A stretch of DNA of 64,000 nucleotides, from assembly GCA_001650895.1 (NCBI GenBank), contig LXYH01000020.1:1-64000 (forward strand), given 5' to 3'. The stretch is from Rhodobacteraceae bacterium EhC02. Its GTDB lineage: Bacteria > Pseudomonadota > Alphaproteobacteria > Rhodobacterales > Rhodobacteraceae. A program made the position numbers and the translations under genes. Below are positions 1 to 10,231 of this stretch, piece by piece. The first letter of the stretch is position 1; the number at the start of each line of letters is the position of its first letter. The notes under the pieces were generated by a model. That model was not told the origin of the DNA, did not search any database, and was given only the letters and a program-made list of their open reading frames with translations.

Positions 1-40
1 ACTGGGGACATGAGGGGGTGCACCACGGGGGGCAGGGGAA

Positions 41-61
41 GGGCGCGCGGATCACGCGCCC
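41..61 (-). terminator. hairpin downstream of sucB
   Basis: A 7-bp perfect GC stem (41-47 with 55-61) and a 7-base loop lie just after the sucB stop codon. Read on the minus strand it is followed by TTCCCC rather than a clean T-run, so it may be a weak or Rho-assisted terminator, or a processing signal before the next gene outside the window (lpd is a common neighbour). Confidence 0.3.
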
Positions 62-74
62 TTCGCAAGGGGGA

Positions 75-1589
75 TCACAGATCCATCAGCAGGCGGCGCG
101 GATCCTCCAGCGCTTCCTTGACGCGCACCAGGAAGGTCACGGCGCCCTTGCCGTCGACGATGCGGTGGTCATAGGACAGCGCCAGGTACATCATCGGGCG
201 GATCACCACCTGACCGTTGATCGCCACGGGGCGGTCCTGGATCTTGTGCATGCCCAGAATGCCCGACTGCGGGGGGTTCAGGATGGGCGAGGACATCAGC
301 GAGCCGTAGACGCCGCCGTTCGAGATGGTGAAGGAACCGCCCTGCATTTCCGCCATGGACAGCTTGCCGTCACGGGCGCGCACACCCAGTTCGGCGATCT
401 TCTTCTCGATCGCGGCAAAGCTCATCTGGTCGGCGTCGCGCACCACCGGCACGACCAGACCCGAGGGTGTGCCCACGGCGACACCCATGTGGACGAAGTT
501 CTTGTAGACCACGTCGGTGCCGTCGATCTCGGCGTTCACCTCGGGCACTTCGCGCAGCGCATGGCAGCAGGCCTTCACGAAGAAGGACATGAAACCCAGT
601 TTCACGCCGTGCTTCTTTTCGAAGATGTCCTTGTATTCCTTGCGCAGGTCCATCGTCGCGGTCATGTCCACCTCGTTGTAGGTGGTCAGCATGGCGGCGG
701 TGTTCTGCGCGTCCTTGAGGCGGCGCGCGATGGTCTGGCGCAGGCGGGTCATCTTGACGCGTTCCTCGCGGGCGGCGTCATCGGCGGATACGGGCGCGCG
801 CGGCGCGCTGGCCATGGGGGCCATGGGGGCGGGCGCAGCCCGGGTACCGGCGGCAATCGCCTTTTGCACGTCTTCCTTCATGATGCGTCCGTCACGTCCT
901 GTTGCTGTTACCGCATCGCGGCTGATCCCGGCCTCTGCCATGGCCTTTTTCGCGGCGGGTGCGTCTTCCACGTCCTTGCCTGATGCTGCGGGCGCGGGGG
1001 CGGCTGCGGCTGCGGGCGCATCGGCCTTGGCCGCAGGTGCCGCGCCCGAGGCGGAAATCACCGCCAGTTTCGCGGCTGCATCAACGGTCGTGCCTTCGGG
1101 GGCCACGATTTCGGCCAGAACACCAGCGGCGGGGCTGGGCACTTCGACGCTGACCTTGTCGGTTTCCAGCTCGCACAGCATCTCGTCCTGCGCGACGGTG
1201 TCGCCCACCTTCTTGAACCAGGTCGAGACCGTCGCCTCGGAGACGGACTCGCCCAGCGAGGGCACCATGACATCGACGGTTTCCGACTTGCCTGCCTTGG
1301 CGGGCTTGTCATCCGCCTTGGCGGCTTTCGCGGCGGGCTTGGCGGCGGCTTCGCCTTCGCTGATCGTGGCCAGCAGGGCGTCGACACCCACGGTCGCGCC
1401 CTCTGCCGCGATGATCTCGCCCATCACGCCGGCTGCGGGGGCCGGGACTTCGACGGTCACCTTGTCGGTTTCCAGCTCGCACAGCATCTCGTCGGCGGCG
1501 ACGGCATCACCCGGCTTCTTGAACCAGGTGGCCACTGTGGCCTCGGTCACGGATTCGCCAAGGGTGGGGACGCGGACTTCGGTTGTCAT
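75..1589 (-). CDS. sucB: 2-oxoglutarate dehydrogenase E2, dihydrolipoyl succinyltransferase
   Basis: This is the E2 core of the cytoplasmic 2-oxoglutarate dehydrogenase complex. It transfers the succinyl group from E1 to CoA. The 504-residue protein has two N-terminal lipoyl domains, with lipoyl lysines in the motif TDKV at residues 43 and 145. Alanine/proline-rich linkers follow, then a peripheral-subunit-binding domain at about 206-245 and the catalytic acyltransferase domain ending with YDHRIVDG (His475, Asp479). Many family members, including E. coli SucB, carry a single lipoyl domain, so the near-identical second copy is a lineage feature. The ATG lies 3 bases after the sucA stop, and an AAGGGA-type ribosome site lies inside the sucA end. 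It is the last gene of the sucC-D-A-B run in the window. Confidence 0.97.
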   Translation of the reverse strand: MTTEVRVPTLGESVTEATVATWFKKPGDAVAADEMLCELETDKVTVEVPAPAAGVMGEIIAAEGATVGVDALLATISEGEAAAKPAAKAAKADDKPAKAGKSETVDVMVPSLGESVSEATVSTWFKKVGDTVAQDEMLCELETDKVSVEVPSPAAGVLAEIVAPEGTTVDAAAKLAVISASGAAPAAKADAPAAAAAPAPAASGKDVEDAPAAKKAMAEAGISRDAVTATGRDGRIMKEDVQKAIAAGTRAAPAPMAPMASAPRAPVSADDAAREERVKMTRLRQTIARRLKDAQNTAAMLTTYNEVDMTATMDLRKEYKDIFEKKHGVKLGFMSFFVKACCHALREVPEVNAEIDGTDVVYKNFVHMGVAVGTPSGLVVPVVRDADQMSFAAIEKKIAELGVRARDGKLSMAEMQGGSFTISNGGVYGSLMSSPILNPPQSGILGMHKIQDRPVAINGQVVIRPMMYLALSYDHRIVDGKGAVTFLVRVKEALEDPRRLLMDL

Positions 1590-1592
1590 GGG

Positions 1593-4556
1593 TTATTTCC
1601 CTTTGATGGTCAGCGCTTCGTCAACCAGCGCCTGTTGTTGTGCTTTGTGGGTCGAGGCCAGGCCCGTCGCGGGCGACGCGCTGGCGGCACGGCCGGCATA
1701 GACGGGCCGCTGGTGCTTGGCGTCGATGCGGCCCAGGACCCATTCGATATTCGGCTCGATGAAGCTCCAGGCGCCCTGGTTCTTGGGCTCTTCCTGGCAC
1801 CAGACCATCTCGGCATCCTTGAAGCGTTCCAGTTCGCGCACCAGGCTCATGGCCGGGAACGGGTAGAACTGTTCGATCCGGAGCAGGTAGATATCGTCGA
1901 TCCCGCGCGCATCGCGTTCTTCCAGCAGGTCGTAATAGACCTTGCCAGAACACATGACGACGCGCTTGATCTTGTCATCTGCGGCCAGCTTGGTGTCCGA
2001 ATGCCCTTTTTCGGCATCGTCCCACAGCACCCGGTGGAAGCTGGACCCGGTGGTGAAATCGGCCGCATCCGAGATCGCCATCTTGTGGCGCAGCAGGGAT
2101 TTCGGCGTCATCAGCATCAGCGGCTTGCGGAAGGTCCGGTGCAGCTGGCGGCGCAGGATGTGGAAATAGTTGGCCGGGGTCGTGCAGTTGGCGACGATCC
2201 AGTTGTCCTGTCCGCACATCTGCAGGAACCGTTCCAGGCGGGCGCTGGAATGTTCCGGGCCCTGGCCTTCATAGCCGTGCGGCATCAGGCAGACGAGGCC
2301 CGACATCCGCAGCCATTTGCTTTCGCCCGAGCTGATGAACTGGTCGAACATGATCTGCGCGCCGTTGGCGAAATCGCCGAACTGGGCTTCCCACATCACC
2401 AGCGCGTTGGGTTCGGACAGCGAATAGCCGTATTCGAAGCCCAGCACCGCGTATTCCGACAGCATCGAATCGATGACCTCGTAGCGGGCCTGCCCCTCGC
2501 GGATGTTGTTCAGCGGATAGTAGCGTTCCTCGGTGTCCTGGTTGATCAGGGCCGAATGGCGCTGGCTGAAGGTGCCGCGTGTGCTGTCCTGCCCCGCCAG
2601 ACGGACGGGATAGCCTTCCAGCAGAAGCGAGCCGAAGGCCAGCGCCTCGCCGGTGGCCCAGTCAAAGCCCTCGCCGGTGTCGAACATCTTCTTGCGGGTT
2701 TCCAGCAGACGTTCGACCGTCTTGTGCATGGGAAAGCCCTCGGGCGCGCGGGTCAGCGCCGTGCCGATCTGTTCCATCGTCTCGGGCTTGATGGCGGTCT
2801 TGCCGCGCTGGTATTTCTTCTGGTCGCGCCGATCCAGATGCGACCAGCGCCCGTCCAGCCAGTCGGCCTTGTTGGGCTTGTAATCCTTGCCGGCCTCGAA
2901 CTCCTCGTTCAGGCGGGCCTGGAACGCGGCCTTCATGTCCTCGATCTCGCCCTCGGGGATCAGGCCGTCCTTGACCAGACGCTCGGTATAAAGGGTCAGC
3001 GTGGTCTTCTGCTTCTTGATCTTGTTGTACATCACCGGGTTGGTGAACATCGGCTCGTCGCCTTCGTTGTGACCGAAGCGGCGGTAGCAGATGATGTCCA
3101 GCACCACGTCCTTGTGGAACATCTGGCGGAATTCGGTGGCGACCTTGGCGGCATGGACCACGGCTTCGGGATCGTCCCCGTTCACGTGGAAGATGGGCGC
3201 CTCGACCACCAGTGCGTTGTCCGTGGGATAGGGGCTGGAGCGGCTGAAATGCGGCGCCGTGGTAAAGCCGATCTGGTTGTTCACCACGATATGCATCGTG
3301 CCGCCGGTCTTGTGACCGACAAGGCCCGACAGGGCGAAACATTCCGCCACGACGCCCTGGCCCGCAAAGGCCGCGTCGCCGTGCAGCAGCACCGGCAGAA
3401 CCTTGCTGCGGTCGGTATCATTCATCTGCGCCTGCTTGGCGCGGACCTTGCCCAGCACGACCGGATTGACCGCCTCGAGGTGCGAGGGGTTGGCCGTCAG
3501 CGACAGGTGCACCTCGTTACCGTCGAATTCGCGGTCGCTGGAGGCGCCGAGGTGGTATTTCACGTCGCCCGATCCGTCCACGTCCTCGGGCTTGAAGCTG
3601 CCGCCCTGGAATTCGTTGAAGATCGCGCGATAGGGCTTGCCCATCACGTTGGCCAGAACCGACAGGCGACCCCGGTGAGGCATGCCGATGACGATTTCCT
3701 TGACGCCAAGGTTGCCGCCGCGCTTGATGATCTGCTCCATCGCGGGGATCAGGCTTTCGCCGCCGTCCAGACCGAAACGCTTGGTGCCCATGTATTTGAC
3801 ATGCAGGAACTTTTCGAAGCCCTCGGCCTCGACCAGCTTGTTCAGGATGGCGCGGCGCCCTTCGCGGGTGAAGGTGATTTCCTTGCCGTAGCCCTCGATC
3901 CGCTCCTTCAGCCATGCGGATTGCTCGGGGTCCGAGATATGCATGTACTGCAGCGCGAAGGTGCCGCAATAGGTCCGCTTCACGATGTCCAGGATCTGGC
4001 GCATGGACGCGATCTGCAGGCCCAGCACGTTATCGATGAAGATCGGCCGGTCCATGTCGGCCTCGGTGAAGCCGTAGGATTTGGGATCAAGCTCCGGGTG
4101 CGGGGTCGGCTCGCGCAGGCCCAGCGGATCCAGATCGGCGGCCAGATGGCCCCGGATCCGGTAGGCGCGGATGATCATCAGTGCGCGCACGGAATCGAGA
4201 ACCGCGCGCTTGACCTGATCGTCGGTGACCTTCACGCCCACCTCTGCCGCCTTGGCCGCGATCTTCTGGCCAGCGGCACGGGTTTCCACCGGGGCGGGCC
4301 ATTGGCCGTCCAGCGCGGATGTCAGCTCGTCCGACGGTGCGGGCGGCCAGTCGGCGCGCGCCCAGCTGGGGCCTGCGGCCTCGCGTTTCACATCATGATC
4401 GGCGTCGCCCATCGCCCGGAAGAACGCCTGCCATGCCTCGTCGACCGCGTTCGGGTCTGCGGCATAGCGCGCATAAAGCTGTTCCAGGTATTCGGCGTTG
4501 TGCCCCTGCATGAAGCTGGAGGCGTGGAAGACGTCGTTGGGGGATTGCTCGGTCAT
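1593..4556 (-). CDS. sucA: 2-oxoglutarate dehydrogenase E1 component
   Basis: This thiamine-diphosphate-dependent E1 subunit decarboxylates 2-oxoglutarate and passes succinyl to the lipoyl arm of SucB. At 987 residues it has the usual length for the OdhA/SucA family. Visible signatures are the N-terminal segment around SSFMQGHNAEYLEQLY that is typical of this E1, the diphosphate/metal region GDAAFAGQGVV followed by NNQIGFTT, and FSQRHSALINQ in the C-terminal half. It sits between sucD and sucB on the same strand. The 60-bp gap to sucD holds a strong hairpin, described separately, that may set the ratio of sucCD to sucAB expression. Confidence 0.98.
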   Translation of the reverse strand: MTEQSPNDVFHASSFMQGHNAEYLEQLYARYAADPNAVDEAWQAFFRAMGDADHDVKREAAGPSWARADWPPAPSDELTSALDGQWPAPVETRAAGQKIAAKAAEVGVKVTDDQVKRAVLDSVRALMIIRAYRIRGHLAADLDPLGLREPTPHPELDPKSYGFTEADMDRPIFIDNVLGLQIASMRQILDIVKRTYCGTFALQYMHISDPEQSAWLKERIEGYGKEITFTREGRRAILNKLVEAEGFEKFLHVKYMGTKRFGLDGGESLIPAMEQIIKRGGNLGVKEIVIGMPHRGRLSVLANVMGKPYRAIFNEFQGGSFKPEDVDGSGDVKYHLGASSDREFDGNEVHLSLTANPSHLEAVNPVVLGKVRAKQAQMNDTDRSKVLPVLLHGDAAFAGQGVVAECFALSGLVGHKTGGTMHIVVNNQIGFTTAPHFSRSSPYPTDNALVVEAPIFHVNGDDPEAVVHAAKVATEFRQMFHKDVVLDIICYRRFGHNEGDEPMFTNPVMYNKIKKQKTTLTLYTERLVKDGLIPEGEIEDMKAAFQARLNEEFEAGKDYKPNKADWLDGRWSHLDRRDQKKYQRGKTAIKPETMEQIGTALTRAPEGFPMHKTVERLLETRKKMFDTGEGFDWATGEALAFGSLLLEGYPVRLAGQDSTRGTFSQRHSALINQDTEERYYPLNNIREGQARYEVIDSMLSEYAVLGFEYGYSLSEPNALVMWEAQFGDFANGAQIMFDQFISSGESKWLRMSGLVCLMPHGYEGQGPEHSSARLERFLQMCGQDNWIVANCTTPANYFHILRRQLHRTFRKPLMLMTPKSLLRHKMAISDAADFTTGSSFHRVLWDDAEKGHSDTKLAADDKIKRVVMCSGKVYYDLLEERDARGIDDIYLLRIEQFYPFPAMSLVRELERFKDAEMVWCQEEPKNQGAWSFIEPNIEWVLGRIDAKHQRPVYAGRAASASPATGLASTHKAQQQALVDEALTIKGK

Positions 4557-4579
4557 GATGTCACCTGAACGTGGGAAAA

Positions 4580-4601
4580 CCCCGGCAGACAGCTGCCGGG
4601 G
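4580..4601 (-). terminator. intrinsic-terminator-like hairpin between sucD and sucA
   Basis: A perfect 9-bp stem (4580-4588 with 4593-4601) and a 4-base loop are followed on the minus strand by TTTTCCC. It lies in the 60-bp gap between the sucD stop and the sucA ATG, inside an otherwise same-strand gene run. Inference: a partial terminator or mRNA-stabilising stem giving more sucCD than sucAB mRNA. Confidence 0.6.
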
Positions 4602-4616
4602 CCGTTGATTTGCAGC

Positions 4617-5498
4617 TCAGCCGATGGCCTTCAGCACGGCCTCGCCCAGACCTGCGGGGCTGTCGGCCACGATGATCCCGGCGGATTTCATCGCCTCGAT
4701 CTTGCTTTCGGCGTCGCCCTTGCCACCGGCCACGATGGCGCCGGCATGGCCCATGCGGCGGCCTTTCGGCGCAGTGCGGCCCGCGATGAAACCGGCGGTG
4801 GGCTTCCAGCGGCCGCGCTTCTTCTCGTCCTTGAGGAACTGCGCTGCTTCTTCTTCCGCGGAACCGCCGATTTCGCCGATCATGATGATCGACTGGGTCT
4901 CGGGGTCGGCCAGGAACATTTCCAGCACGTCGATATGCTCGGTCCCCTTGATCGGATCGCCACCGATGCCCACGGCCGAGGACTGGCCCAAACCGCTGTC
5001 GGATGTCTGCTTGACCGCCTCATAGGTCAGGGTGCCCGAACGGGACACGACACCGACCGAGCCGCGCTTGTGGATATGGCCCGGCATGATGCCGATCTTG
5101 CAGGCGCCGGGTGTGATCACACCGGGGCAGTTCGGCCCGATCAGGCGGGATTTCGACCCTTCCAGCGCGCGCTTGACCTTCATCATGTCCAGCACCGGGA
5201 TGCCTTCGGTGATGCAGACGATCAGCTCCATCTCGGCGTCGATCGCTTCCAGGATCGAATCCGCCGCGAAGGGGGGCGGCACGTAGATCACGGAGGCATT
5301 GGCTTCGGTCACGTGCTTGGCCTCGTGGACCGAGTTGAAGACCGGCAGGTTCAGGTGGGTCGTGCCACCCTTGCCCGGCGTCACGCCGCCGACCATCTGC
5401 GTGCCATAGGCAATCGCCTGTTCGGAATGGAAGGTCCCCTGCGAGCCGGTGAAGCCCTGACAGATGACCTTGGTGTTTTCGTTGACGAGGACTGCCAT
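4617..5498 (-). CDS. sucD: succinyl-CoA synthetase (ADP-forming) alpha subunit
   Basis: With SucC it converts succinyl-CoA to succinate with formation of a nucleoside triphosphate. The 293-residue protein has an N-terminal CoA-binding Rossmann domain ([15 protein letters not shown], then GGVTPGKGG) and a conserved [13 protein letters not shown] block. The C-terminal GHAGAIV segment carries the phosphorylated histidine. Length and motifs match the alpha subunit. The ATG is 4 bases after the sucC stop, so the pair is cotranscribed and probably translationally coupled. A TGTGATCACA palindrome occurs inside the coding sequence (5112-5121), but it is dictated by the conserved GVITPG codons and is probably chance. 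Confidence 0.98.
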   Translation of the reverse strand: MAVLVNENTKVICQGFTGSQGTFHSEQAIAYGTQMVGGVTPGKGGTTHLNLPVFNSVHEAKHVTEANASVIYVPPPFAADSILEAIDAEMELIVCITEGIPVLDMMKVKRALEGSKSRLIGPNCPGVITPGACKIGIMPGHIHKRGSVGVVSRSGTLTYEAVKQTSDSGLGQSSAVGIGGDPIKGTEHIDVLEMFLADPETQSIIMIGEIGGSAEEEAAQFLKDEKKRGRWKPTAGFIAGRTAPKGRRMGHAGAIVAGGKGDAESKIEAMKSAGIIVADSPAGLGEAVLKAIG

Positions 5499-5502
5499 GC
5501 TC

Positions 5503-6696
5503 TTATCCCTTCACCGCTTTGACGATCTTTTCCGCGCCATCGCGCAGGTCGTCCGCCGCGATCACATCCAGACCGGAGTTGCGGATGATTTCCTTGCCCT
5601 TGTCCACGTTCGTGCCTTCAAGACGCACGACCAGCGGCACTTTCAGGCCGACTTCCTTCACCGCGGCGATCACGCCCTCGGCGATGACGTCGCAGCGCAT
5701 GATGCCGCCGAAGATGTTGACCAGGATGCCTTTGACATTGGGGTCAGAGGTGATGATCTTGAATGCCTCGGTCACCTTTTCCTTGGTGGCGCCACCGCCC
5801 ACGTCCAGGAAGTTGGCGGGTTCGGCGCCGTAAAGCTTGATGATGTCCATGGTGGCCATCGCCAGACCCGCGCCGTTGACCATGCACCCGATCTCGCCGT
5901 CCAGCGCGATATAGTTCAGGTCGTATTTCGAGGCGGCCAGTTCCTTGGGGTCTTCTTCCGTCTCGTCGCGCAGGGCGGCGACATCGGCATGGCGGTAGAC
6001 CGCGTTGCCGTCAAAGCTGACCTTGGCGTCCAGCACCTTGAGGTCGCCCTTGTCGGTCACGATCAGCGGGTTGATTTCCAGCATCTCCATGTCCTTCTCG
6101 ACGAAGGCCTTGTAGAGCAGGCCCATCAGGCCGACGCATTGCTTGACCTGCGCGCCTTCCAGACCCAGCGAGAACGCGATGCGGCGCCCGTGGAAACCCT
6201 GGTAGCCGGTGGCCGGATCGACGCTGAAGGACAGGATCTTTTCGGGGGTGGCGGCTGCCACTTCCTCGATGTCCATGCCGCCTTCGGTGGAGCAGACGAA
6301 CGAGATGCGGCTGGTCTGGCGATCCACCAGCAGCGCCAGGTAAAGCTCGCGCTGGATGCCCGAGCCGTCTTCGATATAGACGCGGTTGACCTGCTTGCCG
6401 ACGGGGCCGGTCTGATGGGTCACAAGGGTGCGGCCCAGCATCTTCTTGGCTTCTTCGGCGGCTTCCTCGACTGATTTTGCAAGACGGACACCACCCTTTT
6501 CGCCGGCGTCTGCTTCCTTGAACTTGCCCTTGCCACGTCCGCCCGCGTGGATCTGGGCTTTCACGACCCAGAGGGGTCCGTCCAGTTCGCCTGCGGCGGT
6601 TTTGGCTTCTTCGGCCCGAAGGACGACACGTCCGTCCGAGACCGGGGCGCCGTAGGTGCGAAGGAGGGCCTTCGCCTGATACTCATGAATGTTCAT
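5503..6696 (-). CDS. sucC: succinyl-CoA synthetase (ADP-forming) beta subunit
   Basis: This is the ATP-grasp beta subunit of succinyl-CoA synthetase. The start chosen is [12 protein letters not shown], the family-standard beginning, giving 397 residues. An in-frame ATG 57 bases upstream would add a non-conserved extension. An ATP-grasp domain occupies the N-terminal half ([11 protein letters not shown], nucleotide-binding region). A C-terminal CoA-ligase domain contains GGGATKEKV and [10 protein letters not shown]. It is the first gene of sucC-D-A-B. The 246-bp gap upstream, back to mdh, contains the paired palindromes described separately, so this gap is the likely promoter region of the operon. 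Confidence 0.97.
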   Translation of the reverse strand: MNIHEYQAKALLRTYGAPVSDGRVVLRAEEAKTAAGELDGPLWVVKAQIHAGGRGKGKFKEADAGEKGGVRLAKSVEEAAEEAKKMLGRTLVTHQTGPVGKQVNRVYIEDGSGIQRELYLALLVDRQTSRISFVCSTEGGMDIEEVAAATPEKILSFSVDPATGYQGFHGRRIAFSLGLEGAQVKQCVGLMGLLYKAFVEKDMEMLEINPLIVTDKGDLKVLDAKVSFDGNAVYRHADVAALRDETEEDPKELAASKYDLNYIALDGEIGCMVNGAGLAMATMDIIKLYGAEPANFLDVGGGATKEKVTEAFKIITSDPNVKGILVNIFGGIMRCDVIAEGVIAAVKEVGLKVPLVVRLEGTNVDKGKEIIRNSGLDVIAADDLRDGAEKIVKAVKG

Positions 6697-6803
6697 GAAA
6701 TTGTCCCGTCTTGCTGCGATTGCGCCGGGGTTTGGCACAGGATGGCGCAACAAATAAACGGTTTTTTCCGGTTTCCGGGGTTTTGCGCGTTATTTTGCGT
6801 ATT

Positions 6804-6834
6804 TGTGATCACACGTCGAAAATCTGTGATCACA
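6804..6834 (-). promoter_or_regulatory. tandem TGTGATCACA operators upstream of sucC
   Basis: Two copies of the perfect 10-bp palindrome TGTGATCACA lie at 6804-6813 and 6825-6834. They are 21 bp apart start to start, two helical turns, so both face the same side of the DNA. Each has flanking T/A bases (TTTGTGATCACA and TGTGATCACAAA). The proximal copy is about 110 bp upstream of the sucC ATG. The same pair with the same spacing occurs upstream of sdhC. The shape fits a GntR/FadR-type dimer site. AkgR, a GntR-family activator of TCA genes in Rhodobacter sphaeroides, is the leading candidate, but its motif could not be checked here. Confidence 0.75.
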
Positions 6835-6872
6835 AACAGGGAGTCACGGTGATTGGCGCATCCCTGAAAGAA

Positions 6873-6899
6873 TCAGGGCCGGCGCATGGCCGACCCTGA
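6873..6899 (-). terminator. terminator of mdh
   Basis: The stem 6873-6878 pairs with 6894-6899, and after one mismatch 6880-6883 pairs with 6889-6892, closing a short loop. On the minus strand it is followed by TTCTTTC. It lies about 45 bp after the mdh stop and separates mdh from the suc promoter region. Confidence 0.65.
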
Positions 6900-6942
6900 C
6901 AGGATATGACAGAGGTTTCGCGCGCGAAACCCTGGGTGGAAA

Positions 6943-8049
<1,107 letters not shown>

Positions 8050-8067
8050 TCACAAGCAGGGCCAAGC

Positions 8068-8820
8068 ATGGATCTGGACGCGCAGTTTTTCATGGTAGCG
8101 ATACCGGCGGTTCTTTTCGCGGGCATCTCGAAGGGCGGGTTCGGATCGGGCGCCGCCTTTGCCGCGGCCTCGATTCTGGCGGTGGCGCTGGAGCCGGGGC
8201 AGGCGCTGGGGATCATGCTGCCGCTTCTGATGCTGATGGATGTGGCCAACCTGCGCCCCTACTGGAAGAAATGGAGCGCACCTGACGCCAAGCTTCTGAT
8301 CCTGGGCGCTTTGCCGGGCGTGGCGCTGGGCGCCTGGCTTTACACGATTGCCGATGCCGATGTGTTCCGGCTTCTGATCGGCGTGATCTCGATCGGGTTC
8401 GTGGCCTGGCAGATGGGGCTGAAACTGGGGCTGATCCGCGCGGCGCGTGCCGAATTGCCGCTGTGGGCGGGGGCGCTGGCCGGGGCCACGGCGGGGTTCA
8501 CCAGTTTCGTCAGCCACGCGGGCGGGCCGCCGGCCGCGGTGTGGCTGCTGTCGCGCAAGCTGGGCAAGACGCCTTATCAGGCGACGACCGTGATCGTCTT
8601 CTGGGCGGTCAATATCGCCAAGTTCATTCCTTACGCCTTCCTGGGCATATTCACGGCCGAGACGCTGCTGGCCGATCTGTTCCTGGCGCCCGTGGCGCTG
8701 CTGGGGGCATGGCTGGGCGTGAAGGCGCATCACATGGTGCCGGAACGCGCCTTTTTCGCGCTGACCTACATCTTGCTGACGATCACCGGGGTCAAGCTGG
8801 TCTGGGACGCGCTGACCTGA
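8068..8820 (+). CDS. TauE/SafE-family membrane permease
   Basis: A hydrophobic 250-residue protein with about eight predicted membrane segments, in two homologous halves typical of the TauE/SafE (DUF81) family. The first half carries AGISKGGFGSG and the second AGFTSFVSHAGGPPAAV, the recurring glycine-rich loops of the family. The start was placed at MDLDAQFFM because an AGGG ribosome site stands upstream; an alternative ATG is at 8029. The family includes sulfite and sulfoacetate exporters, but the substrate of this member cannot be read from the sequence. It is divergent from mdh and convergent with the small exported protein at 8840. A second family member lies at 28525-29454. Confidence 0.85.
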   Translation: MDLDAQFFMVAIPAVLFAGISKGGFGSGAAFAAASILAVALEPGQALGIMLPLLMLMDVANLRPYWKKWSAPDAKLLILGALPGVALGAWLYTIADADVFRLLIGVISIGFVAWQMGLKLGLIRAARAELPLWAGALAGATAGFTSFVSHAGGPPAAVWLLSRKLGKTPYQATTVIVFWAVNIAKFIPYAFLGIFTAETLLADLFLAPVALLGAWLGVKAHHMVPERAFFALTYILLTITGVKLVWDALT

Positions 8821-8839
8821 TCGGGCGGAGGGGCTGTGG

Positions 8840-9169
8840 TCAGGCCCCCTGTCCCGGTGGTGTCAGCGCATCGGCCATGGCCTCATAGGCCTGCCCGGAG
8901 GCGACAAGGCAGGTCAGACCCGAAGGCAGGGTTTGCGTGATCGTCCAGCTGCCACTGTCGTCGCTGGCAAACACCTCGATCAGCACGTTGTTGGCGCCAA
9001 GGCCGATCGCGCGGCGCGTTTCGCCATAGGTGCCGGCCAGACGTTCAAGGACCTTGTCGCGCGGGGCGCAGTTGACGCTGCTGCGCGCCTCGGTGGCGGG
9101 GGCCAGCGTGGCCATGGCCAGTGTCAGAAGAACCACGCCGGTTGTCAGTATCGTCCGTTCATATGCCAT
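8840..9169 (-). CDS. small exported protein of unknown function
   Basis: A 109-residue protein with a clear N-terminal signal peptide (hydrophobic stretch about residues 8-22, likely cleavage after an Ala-rich segment near residue 25). A mature domain of about 80 residues with two cysteines follows, perhaps disulfide bonded. I do not recognise a named domain. It looks like the small periplasmic proteins common in this bacterial family. It converges on the TauE-like gene with only 19 bp between them and diverges from mcl2. No operon partner. Confidence 0.7.
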   Translation of the reverse strand: MAYERTILTTGVVLLTLAMATLAPATEARSSVNCAPRDKVLERLAGTYGETRRAIGLGANNVLIEVFASDDSGSWTITQTLPSGLTCLVASGQAYEAMADALTPPGQGA

Positions 9170-9372
9170 CGGTTTGACCTTTCCATGATCGCATGGATGA
9201 CAGGCTGCGGCACGAGGATTTAAGTGAGGTTAACAGGCCGCGCCGCGCAGGGTTTTTGCGGGAAGTATGCCATGGCATGCGCTTTTTTCTGCAATGCGGC
9301 ACGAATAGCCTTGAAGGTTTACACCAAAAAATGCCATCTCTGCGCAAGATTATTACAAGGAAGACTCAGGCC

Positions 9373-10218
9373 ATGGACATCCGCCCCTATCGTTCGGTTC
9401 TCTATATTCCCGGCTCGAAGGAGCGTGCGCTGGACAAGGCGCGCGACCTGCCGGTGGATGCGATCATCTTCGATCTGGAAGACGCGGTGACACCTGATGC
9501 CAAGGTCGAGGCGCGCAGCACCCTTGCGCAGGCGCTGGCGGTCGGCGGTTATGGCGCCAAGGTGAAGATCATCCGCATCAACGGTCTGGATACGGAATGG
9601 GGCGCGGGCGATGTCGAGGCGCTGCGCGAGGCGGGGGCGGATGTGTTCCTGCTGCCCAAGGTCAATTCCGCCGCCGATGTGCAGGCGCTGGCCGACCTTC
9701 TGGGCAATGGCACGCCGATCTGGGCGATGATGGAAACGCCGCTGGGCATCCTGAACGCGGCCGGGATCGCCGCGCATCCGCAGCTGACGGGCTTCGTGGC
9801 GGGCACCAACGATCTGGCGAAAGAGCTGAATTGCCGCTACCGCGCCGACCGTCTGCCGATGCAGATGGCGTTGCAGACCATCCTGATGGCCGCGCGCGCG
9901 CATGGCGTGATCGCGATCGACGGCGTCTACAACCAGTTCAAGGATGACGAGGGTCTGCGCGCCGAATGCGAACAGGGCCGCGACATGGGCTTTGATGGCA
10001 AGACCCTGATCCATCCCGCGCAGGTCGATGTGACCAACACCGCCTTTGCCCCCTCCGAGGCCGAGATCGATCTGGCGCGTCGCCAGATCGCCGCCTATGA
10101 AGAGGTCGAGGCAAGCGGGCAGGGCGTGGCCGTCGTTGATGGCAAGATCGTCGAAAACCTGCATGTCGAGACCGCCAAGAAGATCCTTGCCATGGCTTCG
10201 GCCATTTCATCCCTCTGA
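9373..10218 (+). CDS. mcl2: (3S)-malyl-CoA thioesterase, CitE-like (Mcl2)
   Basis: A member of the HpcH/HpaI-CitE lyase superfamily, 281 residues from MDIRPYRSVLYIPGS. The fold markers are the N-terminal LYIPGS, the metal/acyl region FDLEDAV with its acidic pair, and KTLIHPAQV near the C-terminus. It is shorter than, and different from, the Mcl1 malyl-CoA lyase. In Rhodobacter sphaeroides a paralogue of this type near sdh and mch hydrolyses (3S)-malyl-CoA to malate and CoA as the last step of the ethylmalonyl-CoA pathway. Context here (upstream of mch and sdh) supports the same role. A CitE-like lyase of other specificity is the alternative. An AGGAAGA ribosome site precedes the ATG; an in-frame start at 9193 is less likely. 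Confidence 0.85.
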   Translation: MDIRPYRSVLYIPGSKERALDKARDLPVDAIIFDLEDAVTPDAKVEARSTLAQALAVGGYGAKVKIIRINGLDTEWGAGDVEALREAGADVFLLPKVNSAADVQALADLLGNGTPIWAMMETPLGILNAAGIAAHPQLTGFVAGTNDLAKELNCRYRADRLPMQMALQTILMAARAHGVIAIDGVYNQFKDDEGLRAECEQGRDMGFDGKTLIHPAQVDVTNTAFAPSEAEIDLARRQIAAYEEVEASGQGVAVVDGKIVENLHVETAKKILAMASAISSL

Positions 10219-10231
10219 TCGGAGACTGCCC

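Noticed and set aside
1635-4568. 977-codon open frame on the plus strand across sucA
   Set aside because: It is antisense to an unmistakable sucA, has low-complexity His/Gln/Arg/Ala-rich content and no domain. High third-position GC removes stops on the opposite strand.
5112-5121. TGTGATCACA palindrome inside sucD as an operator
   Set aside because: The bases are fixed by the conserved GVITPG residues of the CoA-binding domain, so chance is the simpler reading.
9373-10218. Malyl-CoA lyase Mcl1
   Set aside because: The N-terminus and length differ from Mcl1. The sequence opening LYIPGS and the neighbourhood fit the thioesterase paralogue Mcl2.
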